31,303 nt of DNA from CAYGTS01 sp964352905 (GCA_964352905.1 CAYGTS010000012.1:1-31303); one strand, 5' to 3'; shown: positions 1 to 7,856, counted from the stretch's first letter. Numbers and translations are program-made. The notes: generated by a model not told the origin, from the letters alone.

Positions 1-53
1 TCGCCGTTTTTAGCCCAAATATGGGCGTTCCCATCTACAGGGTGAATAGTTAC
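1..53 (+). repeat. Family A palindromic repeat, right half, cut by window edge
   Basis: This is the right half of the dispersed family A element: the block AGCCCAAATATGGGC, then the terminus GGGTGAATAGTTAC. The left half would lie before base 1. It differs by one base from the reverse complement of the last 53 bases of the window. Confidence 0.85.
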
Positions 54-91
54 CCCGTGATTATTACTTATTTTGCGTTGGGTGACTAGGT

Positions 92-313
92 TTATTTCAT
101 AGGCATTTTGCGTTGCTTTTTCTTAGGTGGTAAGTGCCTTGCTGGCTTTTGGCACTTCGTTTCAATGCAAGTATGGATCTGTGCAAAATCTGAATCAGGG
201 CGAAACTTTTGAAACATGGGTGCTTCTTTAGTTAGCTGAATTGATTCATCGCAGCAGGGTGCTTGACAAGCTGTTAACAGTAAGGCAACAGCAACTGAAG
301 CGAGTAATTTCAT
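92..313 (-). CDS. Small predicted lipoprotein, function unknown
   Basis: This encodes a 73-residue protein with a lipoprotein-type signal: a Lys after Met, a hydrophobic stretch, then the lipobox LTAC with Cys16 as the probable lipidation site. The mature part is small and basic. It has a Cys-Cys pair shortly after the lipobox, two more Cys in the middle, and a Lys-rich tail. An AAGGAGG ribosome-binding site stands eight bases before the ATG, which supports expression. The gene follows purH on the same strand with about 40 bp between them. I do not recognise a family. The protein would sit in the inner or outer membrane facing the periplasm; no further function can be inferred. Confidence 0.6.
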   Translation of the reverse strand: MKLLASVAVALLLTACQAPCCDESIQLTKEAPMFQKFRPDSDFAQIHTCIETKCQKPARHLPPKKKQRKMPMK

Positions 314-353
314 TTTTCAATCCTCCTTGAAAATTATAATGGAGTGGATACCA

Positions 354-1877
354 CTAATGTCTAAAATGTCTTATGCCCGTAAATAGCATGCTAATTTTAC
401 TTTCATCGGCCGCTTTAACCACAGCATCATCGTTTTTACTACCGCCGGGTTGAATGATGGCTTTGATGCCGATCTCTTTAGCAAATGCTACATTATCAGG
501 GTAAGGGAAGAAAGCATCAGAAGCTAGCACACTGCCCACTACTGCTAAATTGGCTTCATCCGCTTTAATCTTGGCAATGCGATTGCTATCAATTCGGCTC
601 ATTTGCCCTGCCCCAATGCCAATGGTAGCTTGATCTTTCACAAAAACAATAGCATTCGATTTTACAAATTTTGCAACTTTCCAAGCAAAGAGTAAATCTT
701 TTAGGGTCGTAGTATCCGGTTTTTGTTGGGTCACACAAGTAAATTGATCAGGATTTTCTTTTGTTACATCAGTTTGTTGTACTAAAACGCCATGATTCAA
801 TGCCTGGAATTGTAAGGGATAGGCTTGTCCTTGCGCCGCAATCACACGTACATTAGGTTTGGCTTGGAGTTGCTCTAGCGCTGCAGTTGTAAATTCGGGG
901 GCGATAATTAGTTCAACAAATTGATTGTTTATAACAGTGCGGGCAGCTTCTTCGTTAACAGTTTGGTTGAATGCAATAATGCCGCCAAAAGCAGATTTTA
1001 CATCACAGGCAAAAGCGCGTTGATAAGCTTGTGGTAAATTGGGGGCGATTGCGACACCGCAAGGGTTCATGTGCTTAACAATCACGCAACACGCTTCGTC
1101 GAATTGTAAACAACAGTTTAAAGCTGTCGTCGCATCAGTTAAATTGTTATAGGATAGTTGTTTGCCTTGCAATGATTGCCAATCATTAATAGCGTGGGAA
1201 AAAGGGTAAAAAGCTGCTTGTTGATGCGGGTTTTCGCCATATCGCAACGGGATTTTATTATGCCAAGTTTGCAATAAACTTTCTGGCAGTGATTCAGATG
1301 ACGGTTGTAAATAGTTTGCGATCATTGCATCGTAAGCAGCGGTGTGAGTAAAAGCCTTACAGGCTAAATGGAAGCGCAGTTTTTCATCAAGTGTGAGTGC
1401 TTGTTTTAGTGCATTGATAATAAGGTCGTAATCATTAGGATCAACCACAACAGCAACATGTTGATAATTCTTAGCCGCGGCTCGAATTAAGGTTGGGCCC
1501 CCAATATCAATATTTTCAATAGCCGTTGCTAAAGAGCAGTTTGGATCGGCTGTGACTTTAGCAAAAGGATAAAGATTAACGATAACGAGATCAATTGCAT
1601 CAATAGCGTGTTGCTGCAGCACTTTTGCATCTTGTTCGCCGCGTGCCAGAATAGCGCCGTGTATTTTAGGATGTAATGTTTTAACGCGGCCATCAAGAAT
1701 TTCAGGAAATCCGGTATAATCTGCAACGCTTATGTGAGGAATAGCATGTTGTGATAATATTTCACTGGTGCCGCCAGTGGAGAGAATCTCAACTTGCATC
1801 TGTCGTAAGAACTGGGCAATTTTAACCAAATTTTTTTTATCAGACACACTGAGCAGTGCACGTTTTATGGTTTTCAA
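354..1877 (-). CDS. purH: Bifunctional AICAR transformylase / IMP cyclohydrolase PurH
   Basis: PurH catalyses the last two steps of purine synthesis: formylation of AICAR with 10-formyl-tetrahydrofolate, then ring closure to IMP, in the cytoplasm. The N-terminal MGS-like cyclohydrolase domain shows STGGTSEIL and DGRVKTLHPKIHGAIL. The transformylase domain shows RYGENPHQ, KHMNPCGVA, QMSRIDSNRIA and SDAFFPYPDNV, and the C-terminus is the typical LFTGIRHFRH. The length of 507 residues is slightly below the usual 520-530 but both domains look complete. The start is a TTG codon preceded by an AGGATAG ribosome-binding site; no upstream ATG fits. It lies downstream of fis on the same strand, separated by a family B repeat. 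Confidence 0.97.
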   Translation of the reverse strand: MKTIKRALLSVSDKKNLVKIAQFLRQMQVEILSTGGTSEILSQHAIPHISVADYTGFPEILDGRVKTLHPKIHGAILARGEQDAKVLQQHAIDAIDLVIVNLYPFAKVTADPNCSLATAIENIDIGGPTLIRAAAKNYQHVAVVVDPNDYDLIINALKQALTLDEKLRFHLACKAFTHTAAYDAMIANYLQPSSESLPESLLQTWHNKIPLRYGENPHQQAAFYPFSHAINDWQSLQGKQLSYNNLTDATTALNCCLQFDEACCVIVKHMNPCGVAIAPNLPQAYQRAFACDVKSAFGGIIAFNQTVNEEAARTVINNQFVELIIAPEFTTAALEQLQAKPNVRVIAAQGQAYPLQFQALNHGVLVQQTDVTKENPDQFTCVTQQKPDTTTLKDLLFAWKVAKFVKSNAIVFVKDQATIGIGAGQMSRIDSNRIAKIKADEANLAVVGSVLASDAFFPYPDNVAFAKEIGIKAIIQPGGSKNDDAVVKAADESKISMLFTGIRHFRH

Positions 1878-1982
1878 GTGTGGCTATCCTATTTGCTAAA
1901 AGAGGCTATTGTACTTGAAAAGGCGAAACATAAAAGTGGCAATTAAGGAAGTCCATAATCACCACTTTTGCCGAATAGTTAC

Positions 1983-2030
1983 CAGCAATTCCCGTTCTTG
2001 AGTTATTCAACATCACGCCGGGAATTACTG
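1983..2030 (-). mobile_element. Family B mini-element with 9-bp target duplication
   Basis: This 48-bp element runs from CAGCAATTCCCG to CCGGGAATTACTG, which are inverted ends. It is flanked on both sides by the 9-bp direct repeat AATAGTTAC (1974-1982 and 2031-2039), as expected of a target-site duplication. Compared with the copy at 31006-31085 it matches at both ends but lacks 32 internal bases. The flanking AATAGTTAC is itself the terminal motif of family A, so the element may have landed in a family A remnant. It sits between fis and purH. Confidence 0.75.
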
Positions 2031-2041
2031 AATAGTTACAA

Positions 2042-2329
2042 TCATTCTAAACCATAGGTTTTGAGTTTTTTACGCAAAGTGCCACGGCTAATACCCAACA
2101 AGAGCGCCGCTTTGCTTTGATTACCTCGGGTATAGCGCAGCATGGTTTCCAAAAGTGGTACTTCAACTTCTGCTAAAACCATATCGTAAATATTAACCGG
2201 ATCGTGACCTTCCAACTGTGAAAAATAACGTTGGATTGAATCCTTAACGCATTCACGCAAAGTGGTTTGATTTGGATTAACGACTGAAGTCGTGGTGAGC
2301 GGTTTGTTTAAAGTTTCACTTATATTCAT
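2042..2329 (-). CDS. fis: DNA-binding protein Fis
   Basis: Fis is a nucleoid-associated dimeric DNA-bending protein that activates rRNA and tRNA promoters and regulates many growth-phase genes. The 95-residue product has the usual family length. Its C-terminal half carries the helix-turn-helix NQSKAALLLGISRGTLRKKL (about residues 70-90), the most conserved part of Fis. The N-terminal part is more variable, as usual. The ATG has a GGAAG ribosome-binding site. A good sigma-70 promoter lies upstream within the 203-bp gap to prmA. In enterobacteria fis follows dusB; here it follows prmA and precedes purH. Legionella and its relatives carry several Fis proteins, some of which regulate effector genes; whether this one does cannot be told from sequence. 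Confidence 0.95.
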   Translation of the reverse strand: MNISETLNKPLTTTSVVNPNQTTLRECVKDSIQRYFSQLEGHDPVNIYDMVLAEVEVPLLETMLRYTRGNQSKAALLLGISRGTLRKKLKTYGLE

Positions 2330-2421
2330 TGTAAACTTCCATTTTCCCTTGACAGAACTTACCTAAAAGTGAGGCGGATGTAAGCTGTCTTGATTGTACA
2401 TATTATGCCTTTTGTGGGGTC

Positions 2422-2451
2422 ATTATATCACCGAAGGCTACAAGTGAACAA
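2422..2451 (-). promoter_or_regulatory. Sigma-70 promoter for fis
   Basis: On the minus strand TTGTTC (2446-2451) and TATAAT (2422-2427) are separated by 18 bp. The -10 box is a perfect consensus. It lies in the prmA-fis gap about 95 bp before the fis start, so fis (and perhaps purH) can be transcribed independently of the upstream acc-prmA genes. Confidence 0.7.
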
Positions 2452-2532
2452 TTTATTTGCGATTTTTTTAAAGAAATATGTCCTTTTTTGCTGTACTTGA
2501 ACATTTAAAGACATTCGGGCAGCAGCTAAAGA

Positions 2533-3414
2533 TTATGCTTTTTTTGTTCCGCTCACTAAAGCCCAATCTTCTAGAAAAAGGGTAGCATTAAGTTTATAAA
2601 AATTACCGAACGATTCTTCAATATGGTTAACTTGATCACGTAAAATTCCAGATAATGCAATACGACTGTGTGCTTGGGTGATGCTGTTGAATAAGGGGCA
2701 TAAGGTTTCTAATGTATTAGCGATAATGTTGGCAACGAGAATATCATTTGATGTCGTTAAGTCATTACTGTCGTTGCTGATAATTATTTCACCTGCAAAA
2801 TTATTTAACGCAAGATTATTTTTTGTGGCAGCGAGCGCTTGCTGATCATGATCAATTGCATAAACTTTTTTAGCGCCTAATGCAAGCGCGGCTAAGCTTA
2901 AAATACCTGAGCCACAACCAAAATCGACAACCACATCACCTGCATGAACATTTTCAACTAGCCATTGTAGGCATAATAAAGTTGTGGGGTGCGTTCCTGT
3001 ACCAAACGCGAGCCCTGGGTCGAGTATAATATTGCTATAGTGATCAGCCAGTGGCTTTTTCCAAGAGGGCAAAATACACAGCTTGTCTTTAACAATAATG
3101 GGATCGAAATTTGCCTGAGTGATCCGTACCCAATCCTGATCGGCAATGTCATTAATTTTGTAACTTTTGAGATTTAATTTTGGATCCAATTTTTTTAGCA
3201 GTGTTAAAATTGATTCTACAGAATCTGTGGTTTGATACATGCCAGATACGGTTACAGTGGGCCACATTTTAATTTCACCGGGATCGGGTTCAATAATCGG
3301 TTGATCATTAGGGTCTAAAAAAGTAACCGCAAGCGCGCCAGTTAAAAATAAATAATCACTTAGCGTTTCACTATGGTGTCCCGTCGTTTGCAAATTTAAA
3401 GTGTAAAAAGCCAT
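2533..3414 (-). CDS. prmA: Ribosomal protein L11 methyltransferase PrmA
   Basis: PrmA trimethylates ribosomal protein L11 using S-adenosylmethionine in the cytoplasm. The 293-residue product has the family length. It shows LDPGLAFGTGTHPTT (131-145), the hallmark linker before the methyltransferase domain, the SAM-binding motif DFGCGSGILSLAALALGA (from 164) and the later LVANIIANTLETL motif. The ATG lies four bases after the desaturase stop, so the two genes are probably translated from one mRNA. An AGGA about ten bases upstream is the likely ribosome-binding site. Confidence 0.96.
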   Translation of the reverse strand: MAFYTLNLQTTGHHSETLSDYLFLTGALAVTFLDPNDQPIIEPDPGEIKMWPTVTVSGMYQTTDSVESILTLLKKLDPKLNLKSYKINDIADQDWVRITQANFDPIIVKDKLCILPSWKKPLADHYSNIILDPGLAFGTGTHPTTLLCLQWLVENVHAGDVVVDFGCGSGILSLAALALGAKKVYAIDHDQQALAATKNNLALNNFAGEIIISNDSNDLTTSNDILVANIIANTLETLCPLFNSITQAHSRIALSGILRDQVNHIEESFGNFYKLNATLFLEDWALVSGTKKA

Positions 3415-3418
3415 ATTT

Positions 3419-4384
3419 TCAAATTCCTACTAAGTTTTTTTTCTCGTCATCCCATAATTTCAATTTTAAACAGCGCATAATATCGCAAGGGTTTAGCGAT
3501 GTTTTACCGGGCCGTTGCAATGCATTAATGGCGTGCATCGCTTCTGGTAAGCGATAAAAAGGAATTTTGGGATTAAGATGATGAATATGATGATAACCAA
3601 TATTGGCCGTAAACCAATGCGTTATTTTCCAAGAGTCCATAAAGCTGGATGAGTGTAATGCTGCAAACACAAAATCATTCTTTTTATTCAAACGATATTG
3701 TGCATTGGGGAAATTATGCTGCGCATAAAATAAATAAGAGGCTATGCCGCCACTCACTATCGCTGGAATCAAAATAATACATAATAAAATTTTGGGGGAG
3801 ATAATCCAAAAAGTTATAATTAAAAAAAAGTGCAACAAAATGGCAGCCAAACAATCAAGATGGTTTTTTGGTTTATTAAGGAGTGGTTTTATTAAAAAAA
3901 TGCCATAAAAAACCGTGAAATAGCCTAAGAAAATGGTAACAGGATGACGTAGTAAACGGTAGTGAAATTGCTGTTTGCGTGATAATTTTTGATATGCTTG
4001 GGTTGTTAATAAAGGATAAGCACCAATGCTAGGGCCAAAAACTCTACCATTATGAGTATGGTGATAATTATGATTTCTGTTCCAAATGCTGGCTGGCGCA
4101 AGCACGATAATACCGAGTAATGTCATAAAACCTTTGGCGATGTTAGAACGACGTAAAATCGCGCCATGCTGGTAGTCATGAAATAAAATAGATAAGCGCA
4201 ACAGCAGTAAACTATTCAGCAACGTGAACAAACAGATCAATAACCAATTGTGAGCAAAATAAGTTAAAAAGGCACAACTCACTAATAACAAAAAAGTTGA
4301 GCAAACATGCCACCAGCTGCGAAGCCGATTTTCGTTAGTATAGGGTTGTAGTGTTTTAATGAGCCATTTCTTTTGTTCGTTCAT
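3419..4384 (-). CDS. Membrane fatty-acid desaturase family protein
   Basis: This 321-residue integral membrane protein has the three histidine clusters of the di-iron desaturase/hydroxylase superfamily: HDYQH (69-73), HNYHHTH (105-111) and HHIHH (265-269). The last is followed by LNPKIPFYRLPEA, typical of acyl-lipid desaturases. Hydrophobic stretches at about 28-65, 84-100, 150-166 and 180-215 would span the inner membrane. It should introduce a double bond into membrane fatty acids using O2 and an electron donor. The exact substrate and position are not visible, and related ketolases or hydroxylases share the motifs. It lies between accC and prmA on the same strand, and the acc neighbours suit a lipid role. 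Its likely ribosome-binding site GAGGTGAG overlaps the end of a family A repeat. Confidence 0.85.
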   Translation of the reverse strand: MNEQKKWLIKTLQPYTNENRLRSWWHVCSTFLLLVSCAFLTYFAHNWLLICLFTLLNSLLLLRLSILFHDYQHGAILRRSNIAKGFMTLLGIIVLAPASIWNRNHNYHHTHNGRVFGPSIGAYPLLTTQAYQKLSRKQQFHYRLLRHPVTIFLGYFTVFYGIFLIKPLLNKPKNHLDCLAAILLHFFLIITFWIISPKILLCIILIPAIVSGGIASYLFYAQHNFPNAQYRLNKKNDFVFAALHSSSFMDSWKITHWFTANIGYHHIHHLNPKIPFYRLPEAMHAINALQRPGKTSLNPCDIMRCLKLKLWDDEKKNLVGI

Positions 4385-4389
4385 TATTT

Positions 4390-4559
4390 GTAACTCACCT
4401 CATTTAGCTTTACCAAGCACGCTCAGATTTGGTGATAAAAACAGCGAAAATATTTTTGAGAAAGCGCAGTTTATGAATTATAAATGAGCATTTCGATAAA
4501 AGATTTTCGCCGTTTTTAGCCCAAAGATGGACGCTCCCTGCTACAGAGTGAGTAGTTAC
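4390..4559 (+). repeat. Family A palindromic element, full-length copy
   Basis: This 170-bp copy runs from GTAACTCACC to GTGAGTAGTTAC. Internally it contains AAAAACAGCGAAAAT (4437-4451) and, inverted, ATTTTCGCCGTTTTT (4503-4517), with one mismatch, so the whole could fold into a long hairpin. The right end is two bases from the accC stop codon. The left end lies five bases from the desaturase start and overlaps its ribosome-binding site. The flanks (CATTATTT and CCTATTTT) are similar but not identical. Confidence 0.85.
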
Positions 4560-4560
4560 C

Positions 4561-5907
4561 CTATTTTTTAATAATTTTATCTTCCAGGTAATGAATACTC
4601 ATGCCACCTTTTTGGAAATTCGCATCACGCAAGATGATCTGCTGCAATGGCACGTTGGTTTTAATGCCATCAATAATCGTTTCATCTAATGCATTTTGCA
4701 TGCGAGCAATTGCAACATCACGGTTTTCACCATGGGTAATAATCTTGGCAATCAATGAATCGTAATAAGGAGGTACCGTGTAACCATCATAAATGTGTGA
4801 ATCAACGCGTGTACCAGGCCCACCTGGCGCGTGAAACATTGAAATATATCCAGGGCTTGGCATAAATGTTTGTGGATCTTCGGCATTAATACGGCACTCA
4901 ATCGCATGACCGCGTAACACAATATCCTCTTGTTTAACACGCAACTTTTCACCGGCTGCAATGCGCAATTGTTCTTTCACAAGATCGATGCTGGTAATCA
5001 TTTCCGTTACAGGATGTTCAACTTGAATGCGGGTATTCATTTCAATAAAATAAAAATGACCGTCTTCGTATAAAAATTCGAATGTACCAGCACCGCGATA
5101 ACCCATTTCTTGGCAAGCTTTAACGCAAGTTTCGCCAATTTTTTTACGCTGCTCGGGTGTAATACCAGGCGCAGGTGCTTCTTCAACCACTTTCTGATGG
5201 CGGCGTTGCATTGAACAATCACGCTCGCCTAAATAAACGGCATTACCAAAATTATCGCATAGCACCTGGATTTCGATATGGCGTGGTTTTTCTAAATATT
5301 TTTCCATATAAACCTGATCATTATTAAACGCCGCTTTTGCCTCAGCTTGTGTGAGCGAAATCGAGTTGATCAATGTCGCATCACTATGCACCACTCGCAT
5401 GCCGCGGCCACCACCACCGCCTGCCGCTTTAATAATAACGGGATAACCAATTGCGTGCGCAAGCTTTAAATTTTTATCTTTATCGGTATTATCTAACACA
5501 CCTTCAGAGCCAGGCACACAAGGAACGCCAAATTTTTTCATGGCTTTAATGGCAGTGACTTTATCACCCATTAAGCGGATGGTCTCAGCTGTTGGACCAA
5601 TAAAAATAAAACCAGAGTTTTCAACGCGATCAGCAAAATCTGCATTTTCCGCTAGAAAACCATAGCCTGGATGAATTGCAACGGCATCAGTAATTTCAGC
5701 TGCACTAATAATAGCAGGAACATTTAAATAACTTTCGGCTGCTTGTGCAGGGCCAATACAAACTGATTCGTCAGCTAATTTCACATGCATTTGCTCGCGA
5801 TCAGCGCTAGAGTGGATCGCAACCGTTTTGATATCTAATTCTTTACAGGCGCGCAATATACGCAATGCGATTTCACCGCGATTTGCAATGACAACTTTAT
5901 CTAACAT
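4561..5907 (-). CDS. accC: Acetyl-CoA carboxylase biotin carboxylase subunit AccC
   Basis: AccC carboxylates the biotin on AccB using ATP and bicarbonate, the first half reaction of malonyl-CoA synthesis. The 448-residue length is standard. It begins with MLDKVVIANRGEIALRILRA. It has the glycine-rich ATP loop KAAGGGGGRGMRVV, the GERDCSMQRRHQKVVEEAPAP block and the catalytic FIEMNTRIQVEHPVTEMIT block. The ATG has an AAAGGT ribosome-binding site and lies 12 bases after accB. The TAG stop sits at the edge of a family A repeat, so the element may have altered the original 3' end; the last residues (KIIKK) look ordinary. Confidence 0.98.
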   Translation of the reverse strand: MLDKVVIANRGEIALRILRACKELDIKTVAIHSSADREQMHVKLADESVCIGPAQAAESYLNVPAIISAAEITDAVAIHPGYGFLAENADFADRVENSGFIFIGPTAETIRLMGDKVTAIKAMKKFGVPCVPGSEGVLDNTDKDKNLKLAHAIGYPVIIKAAGGGGGRGMRVVHSDATLINSISLTQAEAKAAFNNDQVYMEKYLEKPRHIEIQVLCDNFGNAVYLGERDCSMQRRHQKVVEEAPAPGITPEQRKKIGETCVKACQEMGYRGAGTFEFLYEDGHFYFIEMNTRIQVEHPVTEMITSIDLVKEQLRIAAGEKLRVKQEDIVLRGHAIECRINAEDPQTFMPSPGYISMFHAPGGPGTRVDSHIYDGYTVPPYYDSLIAKIITHGENRDVAIARMQNALDETIIDGIKTNVPLQQIILRDANFQKGGMSIHYLEDKIIKK

Positions 5908-5919
5908 TAATAAATACCT

Positions 5920-6381
5920 TTACTCGATAATAAACAGGGGTTGACCATATTCGACAGGCATACTGTTTTCAACTAAGCAATCTTTTATGATGCCAGCTTT
6001 GTCTGCTTCAATTTGGTTAAACATTTTCATTGCTTCGATGGTGCAAAGTACCGTTCCTTCAGCAACGTGTTGACCAACTTGCACAAACTTTTCAGCATCG
6101 GGTGAAGGTGCAAGATAAACTGTACCAACCATGGGCGAAGTGACCATATGACCCGTTTCAGGACTTGGTTTTGCAACTTGCTCAGGAGCAAGGGCAGGAG
6201 CTGCCGCTTGATGATGTTGGTGCATAGGCGCAAATGATGGCGTAGGAAGGAAGGCATTGCTGGCAACTTGCGCGCTACCGCGAGAAATCCTAACGGATTC
6301 TTCACCTTCTTTAATTTCAACTTCGGCAATGCCGGTTTCTTGAATTAATTCTATTAATTTTCTTACTTTACGGATATCCAT
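5920..6381 (-). CDS. accB: Acetyl-CoA carboxylase biotin carboxyl carrier protein AccB
   Basis: AccB carries the biotin that shuttles carboxyl groups between AccC and the AccAD carboxyltransferase. The 153-residue protein has an N-terminal region beginning MDIRKVRKLIELI, then an Ala/Pro-rich flexible linker (about 45-75). The biotinyl domain carries EAMKM, with Lys119 as the expected biotinylated residue, and the thumb segment TSPMVGTVYLAPSPDAEKFV. It precedes accC by 12 bases and follows aroQ by 11, so aroQ-accB-accC is very likely one transcription unit. Confidence 0.98.
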   Translation of the reverse strand: MDIRKVRKLIELIQETGIAEVEIKEGEESVRISRGSAQVASNAFLPTPSFAPMHQHHQAAAPALAPEQVAKPSPETGHMVTSPMVGTVYLAPSPDAEKFVQVGQHVAEGTVLCTIEAMKMFNQIEADKAGIIKDCLVENSMPVEYGQPLFIIE

Positions 6382-6392
6382 GTTGACTCGCT

Positions 6393-6836
6393 CTATAGTG
6401 TCTTTAAATAATTGTGTGCTGCTAACATTGCTAACTCATAGCTATAAGCGCCAAAGCCAGTAATGACTCCAATAGCGATATCAGACAAGTATGAATGATG
6501 GCGAAACGTTTCACGTTGATGAACATTCGATAAGTGTACTTCAACAAACGGAATGGCAACTGCTAAAATCGCGTCGCGTATTGCAATACTCGTGTGAGTT
6601 AAGGCGGCTGCGTTAATTAACATAACATCAACATGGTCATTTTTAGCTTGTTGAATGCTATTAATGAAATCACCTTCACAATTATGTTGTTTAAACGTTA
6701 AATTATGTTTAAACTGCTGCCCCAATTCGCTCAATTTAGCATTAATTTGCATGAGGCTTGCGCCGCCATAGATTTTTGGCTGGCGCGTACCAAGTAAATT
6801 CAAATTTGGGCCATTGAGAACGAGTATACTAGCCAT
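6393..6836 (-). CDS. aroQ: Type II 3-dehydroquinate dehydratase AroQ
   Basis: AroQ dehydrates 3-dehydroquinate to 3-dehydroshikimate in the shikimate pathway to aromatic amino acids. The 147-residue product matches the small type II enzymes. It shows LVLNGPNLNLLGTRQPKIYG with the catalytic Tyr23, the INAAALTHTSIAIRDAI substrate loop, and VEVHLSNVHQRETFRHHS. AGGTAAG precedes the ATG closely. It is the first gene of the aroQ-accB-accC group, an order common in gammaproteobacteria. No clear promoter was found in the 230-bp gap before it. Confidence 0.97.
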   Translation of the reverse strand: MASILVLNGPNLNLLGTRQPKIYGGASLMQINAKLSELGQQFKHNLTFKQHNCEGDFINSIQQAKNDHVDVMLINAAALTHTSIAIRDAILAVAIPFVEVHLSNVHQRETFRHHSYLSDIAIGVITGFGAYSYELAMLAAHNYLKTL

Positions 6837-7070
6837 ACTTACCTAATTGCTATTAATCAAGTGCGATAAATCTAACACGGTTAATGTTGTTCTGTCTACT
6901 TTCAATGCTTTTCATGAAAATTAGCTGCAAATTCCGCAACTTTCTGCTTTGATCACTGGTCTTTTGGTAAGCATTCTGTACTTAATTGAAATTAATGAGA
7001 AAATTTGTATTTTACCCTTTTGTGATTCATTATTGTTAGTAAGATAAACCTTATTGGGTGATAGCGTGCC
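6837..7070. other. Divergent intergenic region between aroQ and the nuclease gene
   Basis: This 234-bp spacer separates leftward aroQ from the rightward nuclease gene and must hold promoters for both. It is AT-rich and has no family A or B copy. I found no pair of -35 and -10 boxes with good spacing. GGGTGA about eight bases before 7071 is the nuclease ribosome-binding site. Confidence 0.5.
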
Positions 7071-7670
7071 ATGAAATATTTAACCTTAGTTGTATCTTTT
7101 ATTTTACTGTTAACCACGGCTAAAAGCTTTGCCGCAGATGATAATGTTGTTGTGGGCAAAGTTAACGCAGTTTACACCGGTGATATAGCCACCGTAACAA
7201 CAGATAAGGGCTTGTTATACATAAGATTAGCTGGGATTGATACACCAGATTTGCAACAAGCGTTTGGCAAAGAATCGCAAGACATTTTGGCGCATATGAT
7301 TGCCGGTAAAGTTGTGATTGCGCGCCTTATTGGTATGGATCCGTGCGGCAGAAGTGTTGCTATAGTCTGGATTGATGGTGATAATGGGTTAGATATTAGT
7401 TCGCGTATGGTCGCAAATGGTGCTGCTTGGGTTTATTATCGCTATGTTAAAAATGAACATCTTGAAAAATTACAAGAACAAGCCAAAGAGCAAGGTATTG
7501 GCCTATGGGCTTTACCCGCGGATAAGCGTGAAGCGCCTTGGGAATGGCGCAAACAAGCCCGCTTTAAAGGCATTGTACCGAGCGATGCATGCCCTATCAG
7601 ACAGCCTGAACCAGATTACTCAGCAGGCTCTACCAACAACGGTATTCAATCAGCAGAATTTGATTCTTAA
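7071..7670 (+). CDS. Secreted thermonuclease-like (SNase) protein
   Basis: The 199-residue protein has a Sec signal peptide (hydrophobic core, probable cleavage after SFA near residue 21), then one staphylococcal nuclease-like OB-fold domain (about 26-155). YIRLAGIDTPD (50-60) aligns with the nuclease motif FRLLLVDTPE and supplies the catalytic Arg (Arg52) and the calcium ligand Asp57. CGRSVAIV supplies the second Arg (Arg94). The position of the catalytic Glu43 of S. aureus nuclease is Asp60 here, a conservative but potentially activity-lowering change. The C-terminal tail after GLWALPADKREAPWEWR is family-typical. The likely location is periplasmic or extracellular, cutting DNA or RNA. It is a monocistronic plus-strand gene followed two bases after the stop by a family B repeat. 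Confidence 0.88.
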   Translation: MKYLTLVVSFILLLTTAKSFAADDNVVVGKVNAVYTGDIATVTTDKGLLYIRLAGIDTPDLQQAFGKESQDILAHMIAGKVVIARLIGMDPCGRSVAIVWIDGDNGLDISSRMVANGAAWVYYRYVKNEHLEKLQEQAKEQGIGLWALPADKREAPWEWRKQARFKGIVPSDACPIRQPEPDYSAGSTNNGIQSAEFDS

Positions 7671-7672
7671 AT

Positions 7673-7770
7673 CAGTAATTCCCGGCGAGATGTTGAATAA
7701 CTCAAGAACGGTCAGGTTTAATGTGAGATTGCCCAAATATGGCTGTTCCTCGCTACACCGGGAATTGCTG
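7673..7770 (+). repeat. Family B palindromic element, longest copy
   Basis: This 98-bp copy has ends CAGTAATTCCCGG and CCGGGAATTGCTG. Its interior includes GCCCAAATATGGC, a segment also present in family A. It is the longest B copy in the window; the others look like internal deletions of this form. It begins two bases after the nuclease stop codon. No target duplication is visible in its flanks. Confidence 0.85.
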
Positions 7771-7797
7771 AGTATTCCACCTTACGGCATTTTTCGG

Positions 7798-7803
7798 TAT
7801 AAT
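7798..7803 (+). promoter_or_regulatory. Possible -10 element upstream of the 87-residue protein
   Basis: A perfect TATAAT lies about 50 bp before the start of the following small gene. No convincing -35 box stands 16-18 bp upstream (TTCCAC at best), so this is a weak call. Confidence 0.35.
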
Positions 7804-7856
7804 AAGTACATTAGGAACAACGAGCAAGGATAGCCCATGTTGGAGACTTTACTATC

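Noticed and set aside
7003..7036. Promoter TTGTAT / TATTGT before the nuclease gene
   Set aside because: The spacing is 20 bp and both boxes are weak.
7417..7833. Open frame of 138 codons on the plus strand overlapping the nuclease gene
   Set aside because: It lies in another frame of the nuclease gene and runs through a family B repeat; the nuclease frame has a signal peptide and clear motifs.
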